Shown in pieces: positions 46,601 to 56,820 of a stretch of DNA of 64,000 nt. A program made the translations under genes and the position numbers. Position 1 is the stretch's first letter. Every line of letters begins with the position of its first letter. The stretch spans positions 59,477,749-59,541,748 of the forward strand of contig NC_092793.1 in assembly GCF_918797505.1 (NCBI RefSeq), given 5' to 3'. The notes beneath the pieces are model-generated. The model had not been told where the DNA came from. It saw only the letters and a program-made list of their open reading frames with translations, and did no database searches. This DNA comes from Bemisia tabaci. Lineage: Eukaryota > Arthropoda > Insecta > Hemiptera > Aleyrodidae.

Positions 46601-46923
46601 GAGGAGAGAACGTGTCAGGAATGAACGTGTCCGAGAGATAATGGGCGTTGAGGGGACGATTGTGCACGATATCATGACCAAGCAATTGGTATGGTATGGG
46701 CATGTGCAGAGAATGGCTGATACCAGGTTGCCGAAGAAGGTGTTGGAGTGGGTCCCCCCAGGTAGGCGACGGAGAGGGCGTCCAGCCAAACGGTGGGTAG
46801 AGGGCATCCATGAAGAGATGGAGAGATGCCACCTTCCGGAGGATCTCTACCATGACAGATTCCTGTGGAGAATAGGCGTCGCAGAGCGCCCTAGCGCGCC
46901 GTAAAAGCGGCTCATACATACAT
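43692..46923 (+). mobile_element. Full-length non-LTR retrotransposon (LINE)
   Basis: The element is bounded by an 11-bp target duplication ACTATGCAAAA at 43681-43691 and 46924-46934. It has a 312-bp leader, one intact ORF (44004-46904) and a short 3' part ending in CATACATACAT rather than poly-A. One ORF with an AP-type endonuclease and a simple-repeat tail points to an RTE-like clade, though the clade cannot be fixed by eye. The undisturbed duplication and frame suggest recent insertion. Confidence 0.9.
44004..46904 (+). CDS. LINE endonuclease-reverse transcriptase, 966 aa
   Basis: The protein nicks target DNA and copies the element RNA into it (target-primed reverse transcription). The N-terminal AP-endonuclease domain spans about residues 10-250, with GTWNVQGISNK, the catalytic-region LTETKKKG, GVAILIRK, IIMGDLNGRTG and the final GSDHHFLKAEI. 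The reverse transcriptase occupies about residues 470-780: ASHKKGRKDDCGNYRGLAV, EEQAGFRAGRSTADHL, VFLDIEKAYDSIP, LKQGCCLSPTLF and the active-site FADDQVV near residue 713, then YKYLGVNLTSDGK. The C-terminus has WYGHVQRMADTRLPKKVLEW and RGRPAKRW, common in RTE/BovB-like proteins. No RNase H domain is seen. ATG 44004 gives the longest frame; the next Met, residue 10, is just before the endonuclease. There is no internal stop or frameshift. Confidence 0.93.
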   Translation: MRHKLRKRTMVFGTWNVQGISNKLTEVVSEVKKYNVDVAVLTETKKKGTGSENLGCYDLFYSGVSKDQRAQQGVAILIRKSLRPSITTWEAVDQRIIRMHLTLHGHKVALLGVYGVNDDAPVNLKDQFFEQLNDEVLRVGRTREVIIMGDLNGRTGRRNGSKVVGPFGEEAMNDNGARIIDMCEQNELKILNGFYQHRDIHKYTWVQQTRGLKSIIDYAVTRQTSTMKVQQVRVCRGFSCGSDHHFLKAEIAFPVKYGLQRNTLQHQKCQPQGTKIEQVHYNIDSLQHESVKALYRKRLDEKLGVETFDTAEELYQFIKSCIHSAAKEALGMCNESKDVQKPYWWDKEVEEVIEEKRRKYHDYLASRTADTRGAYRKAQARVRLLITRKKNESWETNCSRIDTYLGGRKSAESWKLIKGLRRDMKRDIISPITISQLDEHFNKLLTEGRPEFQTGNAENIVEDHSMEIRVEEVVKAIRELMNGRAPGPGNIPAELIKCGTGKLVNHLRDLLQKCIDGDDIPKEWKEAWITASHKKGRKDDCGNYRGLAVTGTISKIYGKVLKAKIEEEWTPFEAEEQAGFRAGRSTADHLFCVTQLTEKKRIVGQELHLVFLDIEKAYDSIPLVKLWEVLEETGFSKGLIGAVKQFYRGAFARIKCQGRLSDGFFVTKGLKQGCCLSPTLFKIYLEHVLKEWKRKCAGMGVPLNDQETLFTLCFADDQVVISQDHDDAEYMTRKLVEEYRKWGLEVSVRKTKKMSVGGAQQSIVLEDGQHIESCEQYKYLGVNLTSDGKLDQAIRDRNLLGRKAIAMLNGILWDQRISKDNKKRIYNSVVKPIITYGSEVWQLKKRTQEMLKATEMDFWRRSAGISRRERVRNERVREIMGVEGTIVHDIMTKQLVWYGHVQRMADTRLPKKVLEWVPPGRRRRGRPAKRWVEGIHEEMERCHLPEDLYHDRFLWRIGVAERPSAP

Positions 46924-47555
46924 ACTATGCAAAACGATTGTCCCGATAATGGAACTTGGCTGTTTTGTAAACGCCTTCAAATGCGGCGTGATACCTCACG
47001 CATTCCGGAGAGTTCAAATAGTTGTATCATTGCGCCTTAGAAATGCGACGGAAGATTACAATTGAAATAGCCTCCATGCACACTGAGCGATTTCCTTTGA
47101 CATGTTTGCAGTGGTGAATGCATAGCTGAAGTGCGCTCCAGCTAGAATTGTATTTAGCAAATGGGTGGTTTTTCTACGAGGATTAAAAATAAACGAGTGG
47201 TACGGAATATAACAAAAGAATATGAACTATGCAAAACGATAATCCGGGTATCGGAACTTGGCTGATTTGAAAACGCCTTCAAATGCGGCGTGATACCACA
47301 CGCATTCCGGAGAGTTCAAATAGTTGTATCATTGCGCCGTATGAATGTGACGAAAGATTTAAATGGAAATAGCCTTCATGCAGGCTCGCCACATCCCATC
47401 TGGCCCTCGTACCAGTTTTAAGGTCCGGGCGCCAAGCACGGAGGATGGGGGGTCCGAGGGCATCCCCCGAGAAATTTTAGAATTTATACGACTAATCGGA
47501 CGCATTTTGAAGCTTCCATAAATAATTTTTCCTTCTATTTCTGCGGAATAATATT

Positions 47556-47616
<61 letters not shown>

Positions 47617-48530
47617 CTTTCAGCACAAAATACTTGCGAATTGTTGCATTTAAAGATCTGGAAATTTTTTTTCTTTTTTTTGGGGGGGGGGCATATGATA
47701 TTATTTTCAGTTCTATGAGGGCCAGGCCCCCCTGGATTCCCCCTTCGTTTGTCTATGGCAAGGGAGTTGAGTCATGAGCCATTGAAGTCGAGGATGCCCA
47801 GACTGGAGACTCTTAGCATCTGACGACGGAAGAAAATGAAACGCAGTTACTAAAAATATCCCTCTGTACTGAAACTCTTGAAAACAGATAGAAATTTTCC
47901 AAGAAGTATACTTCTTTGAAAAATTAAGAATTCTACAGTGCCCCAGCGTATTTCTGAAAATCTATTCACCTTTTGCGAAATTTTTAGGGTAAATTTTTCA
48001 CTTTTTCTTACGAAACAAGGGTTGCATGTGAATTCGTAGTGGTTTTTCACGGGTAACACGGGCCCTACGAGGCCCGGTACCAGGGACCCAGTGTCCCCCC
48101 CCCCCCCCCCCTTGTGGCGGGCCTGGGTGTACGATCCGAGTTTTACGAACGCGCAACTCTTCAATGGGTCAGTCTACCCTTTCTTTGATCTGTGTTAAAA
48201 CTATTTGCTGATACCTATCTCGTTCAAGAGTCGATTTCCGTGCGATTTCCGTTGTATTATTCGTTCTTTATGTAAAATTGAAGAGAGTTCATGTGAAGCT
48301 AATTTCTAGATTGGACCCTGTCTAGTGGTCAATTCGCGATCGCGCGCCAAGGCTCTGAGTCGAGAGCGAGACTAGAGTTCGAGCTATACCCCTTGTTTTA
48401 TACATGCGTTTCTCGCGATTGTTCTTTGCGCAAAGTTCCAAGTTGCGAAATTCTTCTTCCGGAAGATGAGGTCCCTTTTCACAGATCCGGTCGTGATTAT
48501 GAAGCAGAAGAACTTATGCAAAGCTTTTAC

Positions 48531-48800
48531 GCGTATCTACAACATTAAAGAAGAGCTTGGTCTCTTTTCGGCTGACTCAGAGATTTTAACGTAGAGTAGA
48601 AAAGTGAGAAAGAGCGAAACGCGTGGTACACCTATTTTGTCTTTTATGCAGAGAAAATTGCGTATCCACGAAATGAAGGAGACTGTAAACTGTTTCCGGT
48701 TAGCCCAGAGCCTTTATCGTATAGTGTAGAAAAGTCAGATCGGGCGAAACGCGATACAACTATTTTGACTTTCAAGAAGATAGTATTGTACATCCACAAA
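48531..48800. repeat. Tandem repeat, period about 129 bp
   Basis: Units start near 48531, 48661 and 48789 with CGTATC.AC-like sequence and share GAG.TTTTAACGTA-like, GTAGAAAAGT.AGA and GCGAAACGCG blocks. There are two full copies and the start of a third. The family is not recognised. Confidence 0.6.
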
Positions 48801-49794
48801 ATGAGGGAAAATATGGTGCTCTTTATCATTCCAACTATTCGGATCGTCAAATTATAACCCAACTTTCAGTTCGTGTAGCCGAATGTTCGGTTCGTATAAT
48901 CGAACTTATAGGTTAAAAATACTGATGAAAGAAGTTTGGTTACACGAATTTAAAAAAATCGGCATTATTCTACAGAATGAACGTTTAGCGCAATGATTTT
49001 TTACAAAAACCTACGATAGAAGTGTTGATTTTTTTGTGAAATTCAGTGCGAACGGATTGTTTTTTTTTCTCACATTCGTACAAAAGCGTTGTATTTTTGA
49101 GAAGCACTGCGTAAATGTAACATTTTTTAGAAAATAACCACTATCGACTATCGTATTTAACCACAAATAACGTATTTTATCCGTGTTTCTATTTAAGTTT
49201 ACAGCACTGAAGAATATGATCTTAAACTTCCATAGTTTCATGATAGGGCCAAGAAATCTTGTCTGCTCACCCGCGATCCTCTTCGGCACTAATAGCAATG
49301 CGTAATAGAGAATTTGCAGGTATCTGAAATTTGATGAATTTCGAGTTTAAGTGGAAACTACTGAGTAAACTGAACACGAGGATACCCTTGGTTCACGAAT
49401 TGAATAATTATGACAAAAGGATCTAATCTGCTAAAATACGTGTGTTTAAATGGGAAATGCCGCCAGATGACGTCACTAGGCGGTGCATTTTCTCACTTTT
49501 AATCTATATTTATACTATTTCTCATATCAGAAAAAAAATTTAAAAAATACTGTGAAATCAGCTCTTCAAGCACTTTCAGATGAAGCAATAAAAAATTTGC
49601 ATGCAAATTCTGCATAGCGATTGCGGTATTCAGACCCATTGTCCGTCCTACTAGCGTTTTGGGCCAGTCCTTTCATGCAGGGTCTAGGATGCCGTCCTGT
49701 TTCTCGCTCTCCAACTAAGAATTTTTTCTTGCACATTAAGACTTCCTTTATTTATCTAATTTTTACGCAGGAACGGTCCGGCCAAGTATGCTTT
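48801..49794. other. AT-rich intergenic stretch
   Basis: No gene, paired TIR or RNA is recognised. Open frames here are short and have no familiar motif. Confidence 0.4.
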
Positions 49795-50117
49795 CCATAG
49801 AGTACTCTAGAATCATAATGTAATTGGGAGGGCTGGCGCTATGTTCTGGTCGACGAGTTCCGAGCCCGGTGTGCTTCGAGCTTGGTCACTTTTTCGATAC
49901 ATGTTCGATTCAAAATTGCGGCGTGGAATACGTAGTAATTCCTATCTTCTTTGCTCACATCGGATGGCCGGGTGTCCGTTATCGAAAACAATCGATTATG
50001 TATCGAAAAAGTGACGCGGCGCGGCGTCACACTGGAGTCTCGGAATTCGGGACCTGGAAAATTTTTAAAGGTGGCGCCAGCTCTCCCACTTACGTTACGA
50101 CTCTATGTACTCTATAG
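49795..50117. mobile_element. MITE related to the CATAGAGTAC element
   Basis: Starts CCATAGAGTACTCTAGAATC and ends with the inverse of CTATAGAGTACATAGAGTCG; both arms continue with TAA.GTAA.TGGGAG.GCTGGCGC. It is about 320 bp. A target duplication is not evident. The ends resemble those of 27297-28215. Confidence 0.7.
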
Positions 50118-50449
50118 AGCTGTCAGCACCCCTAAAACTGTGACGAGTGGCTCGATCAGTGGCGTGGCGTTCATGTAAGCAAGGGAAGCACTGCTTTATC
50201 TACCTTTTTTATTAGATAATGAAAAGCTGGTTGATTCCTGAGTGCTGGTAATTTAAAAGATGGGACAGTCAACAAGTTCAGACAAATTTTTGTTTAAAAA
50301 AACCCGAAAATTTAGTCATTTTGCCCGAGCTAGTCTCCGAGAATACCGTCAGAAAATCATGAGCTCGGGAGCTCACTTTTTCTTCTCAATGTGTAGAGGT
50401 TATCGGACTATTGGTGTCATAAGATTAGTGAAAAATGCATAGCCCTATA

Positions 50450-50681
50450 CTGCCATATGCCAAAGAAGAACGCCGTATAAATATTCGAGAGTTGCTAAAT
50501 TTTCCTGAATAAAACATGTATTTTTGAGGAAAACTATGCATATTTTTCATTGAAATTTTCAGATACTTTAGATTGAATTTTGAAAAGAAATATATTAAAT
50601 TTTCTTAGTAATTTTTTTTTTCATTGAAGGAAATTTGGCGAAGTTTGAAGGCTCATACAGTGTCCTTTTTTGGAATGGCAG
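50450..50681. mobile_element. MITE CTGCCAT with a dispersed GAACGCCG repeat
   Basis: Ends CTGCCATATGCCAAAGAAGA and the inverse of CTGCCATTCCAAAAAAGGAC, with TA at the left border. The block AGAACGCCG..T, ATTCGAGAGTTGC and TATTTTTGAGGAAAA occurs again in inverse near 53460-53560. Confidence 0.5.
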
Positions 50682-51167
50682 AGTAGTTCAAAGGGAGTGT
50701 CGGGACTTACCCACAAAGAACATCCTCAAATTAAGGAAAACATTGCAGGACAACAATTGAGCAGGAACATTGACGATGTTTATTAGTGCGTTAACTGGGA
50801 TTTTATGCGAGGAAATTTAGGCTGGCCTCTAGGATTGTTCTTAGGACATTTTGCAATTAAACTTTAGAAGTACTTTTCCACAAGAAGGAAAAACTCAAAA
50901 TAAGGACGGCTCGTTAAGGTATATAAAAAGAAGCTCTAGAAATCTTGCTCAGATGCCCACTTTGTTTGCGATTTCGAGGACCTTCAAAGTTGAAATAGAT
51001 TTAAACAGTTGATGCATTTTTGGAAAATTGACAATAAGGCAATAAAACCGGTAATTCTTTACTCCATCGGCACAATATCCAACGTTGAAATTAAGTCAAG
51101 GTGTAAGAAAAACAAGGCTACCACCCTCAGTTAGTATTGCATGCGAAGAACACTAAATAAATTTAAT

Positions 51168-52702
51168 TATAACGTTTGGATGCAACTATTCGAACTCGAC
51201 AAATGTCCGTGTTGCATACGCACGGGAGTGAAGGCGTTTTATTTCTCTCAACAGGGCCGGATTAAGGGGGTGGCCACATGGGCCGCGGCCCATGGCGGCA
51301 AATTTTGCACTTTTTTTTAAAAAAAAATAGAATTTTGAAAAAAAAATTACAAACGAGAAAAGGCCACAAAATCTCTCATTTCCTGAGAGAATAGTAATTT
51401 CTAATTGTGTTGTCTTTTAGTGATAAAAGAGACAGCACCTTTCATTAATCGAGTTAAGAGAGAAACCAAACACGCAATTTGGCCTGGACCGGCGACTTAG
51501 AGAGAAATGATGACGAGGACTTAAGATGAAAAGGAGGAGCCCTCGGCGCGGCAGTCGGCATGTAACACATATTAGCGCCTACAAGACTGCACGAATACTT
51601 CACGCCTTGCATCAAACACAGTGCGGTCACTGCGGTCAGCGTGAAACGGATAGCGCCTACAAGAATGCATGAATACTTCACGCATTGCGCCAAAGGCAGT
51701 GCCGTCAGCGTGAAACGCGTAGCGCCTACAAGACTGCGTGAATACTTCACGCATTGCGTCAAACACAGTGCAGTCTGCGCGGCGCGGCGGCGAAAGTTAA
51801 AATCATTAAACTACATCTTTGTTTGTTCTTTCATAATTTGTTCGTTCATTTCTTAAGAATGGAAGGCCTTATCCACACAGAGATAGGTTTACGGAACTTA
51901 ACTTTCGCGCAAAGTTCCGTGAACTTTTGCCAGAAGTGTTAACAGGGCTTTCCCAAAAAATATGTCCAACTTGAGTAAACGATTCTTATGCACCCCTTCT
52001 CCGCTGGCACACTTACTTGGTGGTTTTTATTGGTATTTTAAAACGAATGAGAAGGGGGCGGCAAAATACAGGCGGCCCATGGGCGGCAAGTAGGTAAATC
52101 CGGCCCTGTCTCTCAACACTCACTGTTTCACCTGCGACGGCGCATAATAAATCTAGTCAATCCGAGAGGTCGGGCATGACATTTTTTTACTAAAACTGGC
52201 AATTTTGATGCTTAATTCTTCACATTTAAATTTTCATGGGGTGCCTCTAGAAGAAAATCTCACTGGGAAACCATTGGAACCATTTTTAAAATCTCAAAGT
52301 TTTTATTTAACGGAGTTATAAGCTTTTAAAGTTTCCAAATTTTGTCCGCGGTTGAACTGTGAGGATCCTAAATGACAGAGCGCCTTCAATTCTTTACACT
52401 AGTTTATACTACAAAGATGCCTTAGGTTTCAATAGTTGCTCCACAAACAATGCTCAGCACATCGCTTCGTCAAAACTGAAACACAGAAAGCACTCACATC
52501 CAATCGTGTGGGCAACTACTCGTGCGTGTAAGGCGCTCAGTGGCTCAATCATTTTGGGTTCTCGCGATACTGCCCTCTGCCGCGGCGCGCTGCGGTTGAA
52601 GTAATGATTGCTTACGGAGTGAAAACGCCTTAACTTCTGTGCTTATGCAACACGGACATCCGTGGAGCTCGAATAGTTGCATCCATGCGTTGTATAGTTA
52701 TA
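51168..52702. mobile_element. Older TIR element GATGCAACTATTCG, split by a hAT-like insertion
   Basis: The left arm GGATGCAACTATTCGAACTC, then ATGTCCGTGTTGCATA and AAGGCGTTTT, returns in inverse at 52620-52695. The 51252-52108 element sits inside. The inner part 52140-52352 (GAGAGGTCGGGCATGACA, TGCCTCTAGAAGAAAATCTC) is repeated at 57400-57605, and the arm also occurs near 62446-62505. Confidence 0.7.
51252..52108. mobile_element. hAT-like element CAGGGCCGGATT with three 75-bp units
   Basis: Ends are CAGGGCCGGATTAAG and the inverse of CAGGGCCGGATTTACC. A perfect 8-bp duplication TCTCTCAA lies at 51244-51251 and 52109-52116. The element is 857 bp without transposase. Three tandem units of about 75 bp (51573-51785) share TAGCGCCTACAAGA.TGC, GAATACTTCACGC.TTGC and CAGTGC.GTCAGCGTGAAACG-like parts. 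Confidence 0.9.
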
Positions 52703-53617
52703 TTTGCTTTATGTTGGTTGCTTTGCTTGTTTCTCTCATCTGTCACACTTCAACTTTATTCTAGCGTCACCTATCGCGCCGATGAAGTAAACTACAGCTG
52801 ATTTTTATCATAACATTATCAATTTTCCCCAAAACTTTAATTGTTTGAATGTGTTAACACGTTGTCCTTTTGAAATGTGGACTGCGGCGTGCGGCCTTGC
52901 ATACTTCCTGACCTGAGAAGCGCGTATCTTATCTTAACACATTTGTTTGCGCGAAGAGTTAAAAAGATACCTAGTCAGAAATATACACCAATCTACGGTT
53001 AGTTCAAAACCCAGTAAAGCAGGACGCAAAGTTTGTCAAAAAAAATGCCCTCGCGTCAAATCTTCATTTACGCTTTCGGAGTTTGCGCTTTTGGAATTTT
53101 AACCATAGACGTCTACAGATAATTTTTCAGCTGCGACAGTTTTTTTCTCAAAAATCACAAACATCTTTCGTCCTTAACACCCTAAAATTCATCAATCGTG
53201 CCACCAGTAGTAAAGGGGGTGGGACTTTTGGGAAAAAAATATAAAACGATAAAATTTTCTCTGCGGCGGAAATTCCAACAAACCCTAATTCAGACGACAG
53301 CAACCCGTTTACCTGTACCCTCGTCACCCCATCCCATTGGAGGGCTCATCCGAGAGTAGGGGCCCCATAAATTTGTATAGACATGATTTCCCTGGTAAAT
53401 TTATGAATATTTTTCTTTCAATTTTTCAGATAATTTTATTCGTATTTTGTCCTAAAGTTCTTTGAAATTTCAAGGAAAAATATTAATAATTTTCCTCAAA
53501 AATAAACATTTTATCCAATGAAATTTGGCAACTCTCGAATGTTCAATCGGCGTTCTTCCTTAGCACGGCTGTAGGCTCACTGAATGAGTCTATTTTCTGG
53601 AGCAGCTCTCTTTTCAG

Positions 53618-54019
53618 GAGGGTATGGATTCGATCGACATGAATCGATCGACATGAATCGATCGAGAAGTTAAAATGAACGTGAATCGATCGACAAATTT
53701 TTAAAATACCAGTGTCGATTCGATCAACATGAATCGATTGAAAAATAAAAAAACGAGAACCAATCGACTTGACTCGATCGACACCGATTCGATTGACAGT
53801 TGATAAAAAAAAAAAACCCGGTGTCGATTCGATCGACATGAATCCTTCGAAAAACGAAAAATTGAACCTATCGGCGTGATTCCATCGACACCGATTCGAT
53901 GTTTCACATGTTTGTCGATCGATTCACGGTTGTCGATCGAATCGGTTTCGATGGAACTACGTCGATCCGTTTGCGTTTTGGTTTTTCGATAGATTCATGT
54001 CGATCGAATCCATACCCTC
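53618..54019. mobile_element. Self-complementary element built of TCGATCGACATGAA motifs
   Basis: Ends GAGGGTATGGATTCGATCGA and the exact inverse (TCGATCGAATCCATACCCTC). The inside repeats variants of ATCGATCGACATGAATCGAT, spaced irregularly, in both orientations, with short spacers. About 400 bp, no clear target duplication. Confidence 0.7.
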
Positions 54020-54199
54020 TCTCGTCCCGCCCTGTTTTCATCCATGTTATTTCTTTGGGCCGATGGATCAGAAAATTTGTATTCTTTACAATTCGACTCA
54101 GATATGGCAAAGCGTCAAATGGCAACGCGATAAATAGTCGTCTCATGCTAAGCGGTCAAATGGGGACTTTGGCGCGCGGTCACTGTTTGAATGGACAGT

Positions 54200-54462
54200 G
54201 CTGCGCTACGATTGGTCGAGAGCTGCGTATGTAAACAAGACGAAGCGTTTTGATTGGTCGTGGGCGGATCGCGGAACGAGGGGAGAGGGGGGCATCAGGT
54301 GGTGTAGCGTGGAGCGGTAAGGCACGCGTACCAGCGGCCGTAGTTCTCTGAGGGGAGGCGCGCTTGTAGGATCATGAGTGCGCCACGCGTGTGACGAAAC
54401 TCGGTTTTACGGACGCGAAAGTTTTGTGTTTCCCATGAGGTTGCCACCCGCCGCCAACAGTC
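54200..54462 (+). promoter_or_regulatory. CpG-rich candidate promoter
   Basis: The stretch is richer in G, C and CpG than its neighbours and has two CCAAT boxes in reverse (ATTGGTC at 54211 and 54253), 36-42 bp apart. It lies just upstream of the candidate first exon at 54463. Confidence 0.4.
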
Positions 54463-54520
54463 ATGAAGAAAAACAGAGGTGTCTGTATCATTTTCGTGGA
54501 CATTCTTATGGTGTCAATCG
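54463..54520 (+). CDS. Candidate first coding exon with signal peptide
   Basis: ATG at 54463 opens MKKNRGVCIIFVDILMVSI and ends in phase 1 at a consensus donor G|GTGAGT (54521). A positive start followed by a hydrophobic stretch is what a signal peptide or signal anchor looks like, so the gene may encode a secreted or membrane protein. No later exon is recognised up to 64000; a long first intron would be needed. It is a prediction from the ATG, donor and CpG-rich upstream region only. Confidence 0.35.
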
Positions 54521-55016
54521 GTGAGTTCTTATTGCTCACCGTTTTACTAACCTATTCTCGTGGTTTCACTGTTTCAGGGATGAAAACAATAATTTAAGAA
54601 ATTAGAGAAGGGTTAGAGTAGACCACCAATCACAGTGAATTTATAGAAGCGTGGGACATGTTCCTGATTAACACACATACAGCGCGAGAGAGGTTTTAAA
54701 TATTTCCACTGCAACGTGATAGCGTCTTGTTGGCCTCTTTTATTAACACTGATGAGTCGATTCTTTCTCGCTCGCAGGAGAAAAAAATCGAATCAATCAT
54801 AGTCACATTGGTCATTCACTAATAGACTGTGAAATACCCGAGCAATGTCTTGCGAATTTTTCCACCCTCTCTGATTTATCGCCCTTTCTTAAGAAAGGTG
54901 CCCTCGTAGCCTTTAATTCAATATTTCGTCGCAATTTTGATATTTTAAGAATTTTGAATTTTAATCATTCCCACCATGCCCCTCAAAGTTTAATCCTCTT
55001 ATACTGTATCGGGATG

Positions 55017-56228
55017 TACGCAGGCTGTTCAAAAAGTAGTGGTACAAATACTGTACCTTCAAAAGTAAGACAGGTAAGTAGAGGCTTTTTCTTGGCGTTG
55101 TTTCTAATGAGACCAAGACTAACTCATTTGATTGAAAAGGAAAAAAAAATGGGAAGTTTGAATAACGAGTGGCGAGCTGCCGCTTACGACTCAACAAGAC
55201 TAAACCTACCTGGAGATCCTAGAAACTACTTAACGACATTTTACCGTTGTCATCATCCGTCTTGGAGAGCCAAGGATCCAAAGTGCGACCAGTCCGGTCT
55301 TTAGATCGCATCCCGATAATAGACAAAATCTGCCAGTTTATACGAAACAGCCCCTCATCCCTACAATGCCTACAACCCCTCGGCACTCGCGCACACCACA
55401 GTCAGTAAGTGATGTTCATTTCGTTCTGCGCTAATTTTTGGCGAACAATATGTATGAAGTCAGTGATTTGATGTCATCATTTTATGGTTTAGCAAAATAA
55501 TAGCACAAAACGGAACAAAAACCACTCAGTAACGGCGATGTATCCGCGCGCGCCAAGGAGTTGTCTCATACTGTGGGCTGATTGCTGAAACTGATAGACA
55601 AAGCGATAGACAAAGAGTACATAAGGAGTATCCAGCGATCCTATTGATTCAAATGATTGGTTTTTATACTGACTAGGGAGAATATGATGGAGGTCGCCGT
55701 TAGCTAGTCTATTACCCACCTCCTTTATCCATTTGCAACCACTCGCTTACACCAATCCTCTATATCCTTTTTATCTTCTCTGTCTATCGTTTTGTCTACT
55801 AATTTCAACAATCTGTCCACTGGCCAGATTTTCTGGATTTTGGAGGTGCGATCTGACAATCGCGGGCTAGTCGCCCATAAGAGCCTTAGGTCTCTTAGTT
55901 AGATGGAGACTAGGGTAAAATGTCGTCAAGTAGTTTTTACGCTCTCCAAGTTGTTTTTTGCGTAACATTGCATTTATCAGACAGTAGATTTAGGGATCAA
56001 TTTCGGGGAGAAAAAACCCTGTTAAAAGTCGTAGGCCGTAGAGTACTTTATACTCGTTGTTCAAACTTTCATATTTTTTTTTCTTTTCGACTAAATATTT
56101 ATCTTGATTTTATCAGAAAGCCACCAGTCTTGTCTTTTGAACAAGTTTTAGAAAAAGCTCCTATCTATCTATCTATTTTACTTCTGAAGTCATAGCATTT
56201 GTTCCATTACTTTTTGGGCAGCCTCAGT
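55017..56228. mobile_element. TIR element GGCTGTTCAAAAAGTAGTGG with ~190-bp arms
   Basis: The left arm (55021-55205: CAGGCTGTTCAAAAAGTAGT, ACAAATACTGTACCTTCAAA, GACCAAGACTA, GTTTGAATAACGAGT) returns in inverse at 56030-56225 with moderate divergence. The GGCTGAT-family MITE at 55575-55820 lies inside. No transposase found. Confidence 0.65.
55575..55820. mobile_element. MITE, GGCTGAT family, copy 3
   Basis: Ends GGGCTGATTGCTGAAACTGA followed by TAGACAAAGCGATAGAC, and the inverse ending TTTCAACAATCTGTCCA. It shares GCGATCCTATTG with the other copies. Confidence 0.75.
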
Positions 56229-56820
56229 CCATGTAGGTATTTTATCATGAAATAGTTTGAAATAACTTTGAAAGCACTGCGCGCGTAAAGTTGAAAGCCA
56301 AATGAATGTGCTCCTCCTCGAGTGTCCTTTTTATCCCTTTTATTTTAAAATATTCTAAATTTTCGATAGCTGGAGTTGGCCGATCGATTATTATCGAATC
56401 GTTCTTTTCACCTCTCACTGCAAATCAATCACCAAAAAATCCCTTCGATCGCAAAGTTTAAGCTGTGCGACAGGGTTGACATGTACTTGTACTCTCCTCG
56501 CCCTCCCCATTCTATAAACATGAAAACATAAAATGCATCCCTCTCATTCTTATACCCATGTGTACTTACGAGGTTATTGAGGGGCCTCGTCAGATAATTT
56601 CTAAGAATTTGGTATTCAAACAATGAAATTTCATTGGCCTTCTTAATTTTTTCCTCCAGACATGAATTTAAAATTATAAATGTTTTATCGATCCTTTTAA
56701 AAAATGGGAAGATACGAAAAATCTGCTTTGGTTAAATGTGGAAAAGCACGTATCTGTGTAAAGAAATGAAAGACAAGCATGCCATCTCTAAATTAAGCCA
56801 CAGAAAACTTGGCCCTATTC

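Larger units (their letters stand above)
42529..48126. repeat. Composite repeat: ~0.7-kb direct repeats around three ~304-bp units
   Basis: Direct copies starting ACATCCCATCT lie at 42529-43217 and 47391-48126; both end near CCCCCTTGTGGC.GGCCTG. Between them are three tandem units: 43218-43521, 43522-43691 joined to 46935-47070, and 47071-47372. Each contains CTAGAATTGTATTTAG.AAAT, GGAACTTGGCTG and CGCATTCCGGAGAGTTC. Unit 2 is split by the LINE. The array could be one period and a half of a larger satellite or an element with long direct ends. The right copy has an extra T tract near 47562-47613. Confidence 0.85.

Noticed and set aside
45089..46919. Minus-strand frames of 65-172 codons within the LINE
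   Set aside because: Shadows of the reverse transcriptase ORF.
51573..51785. CRISPR-like array
   Set aside because: The three ~75-bp units are contiguous tandem repeats without unique spacers and lie inside a hAT-like element.
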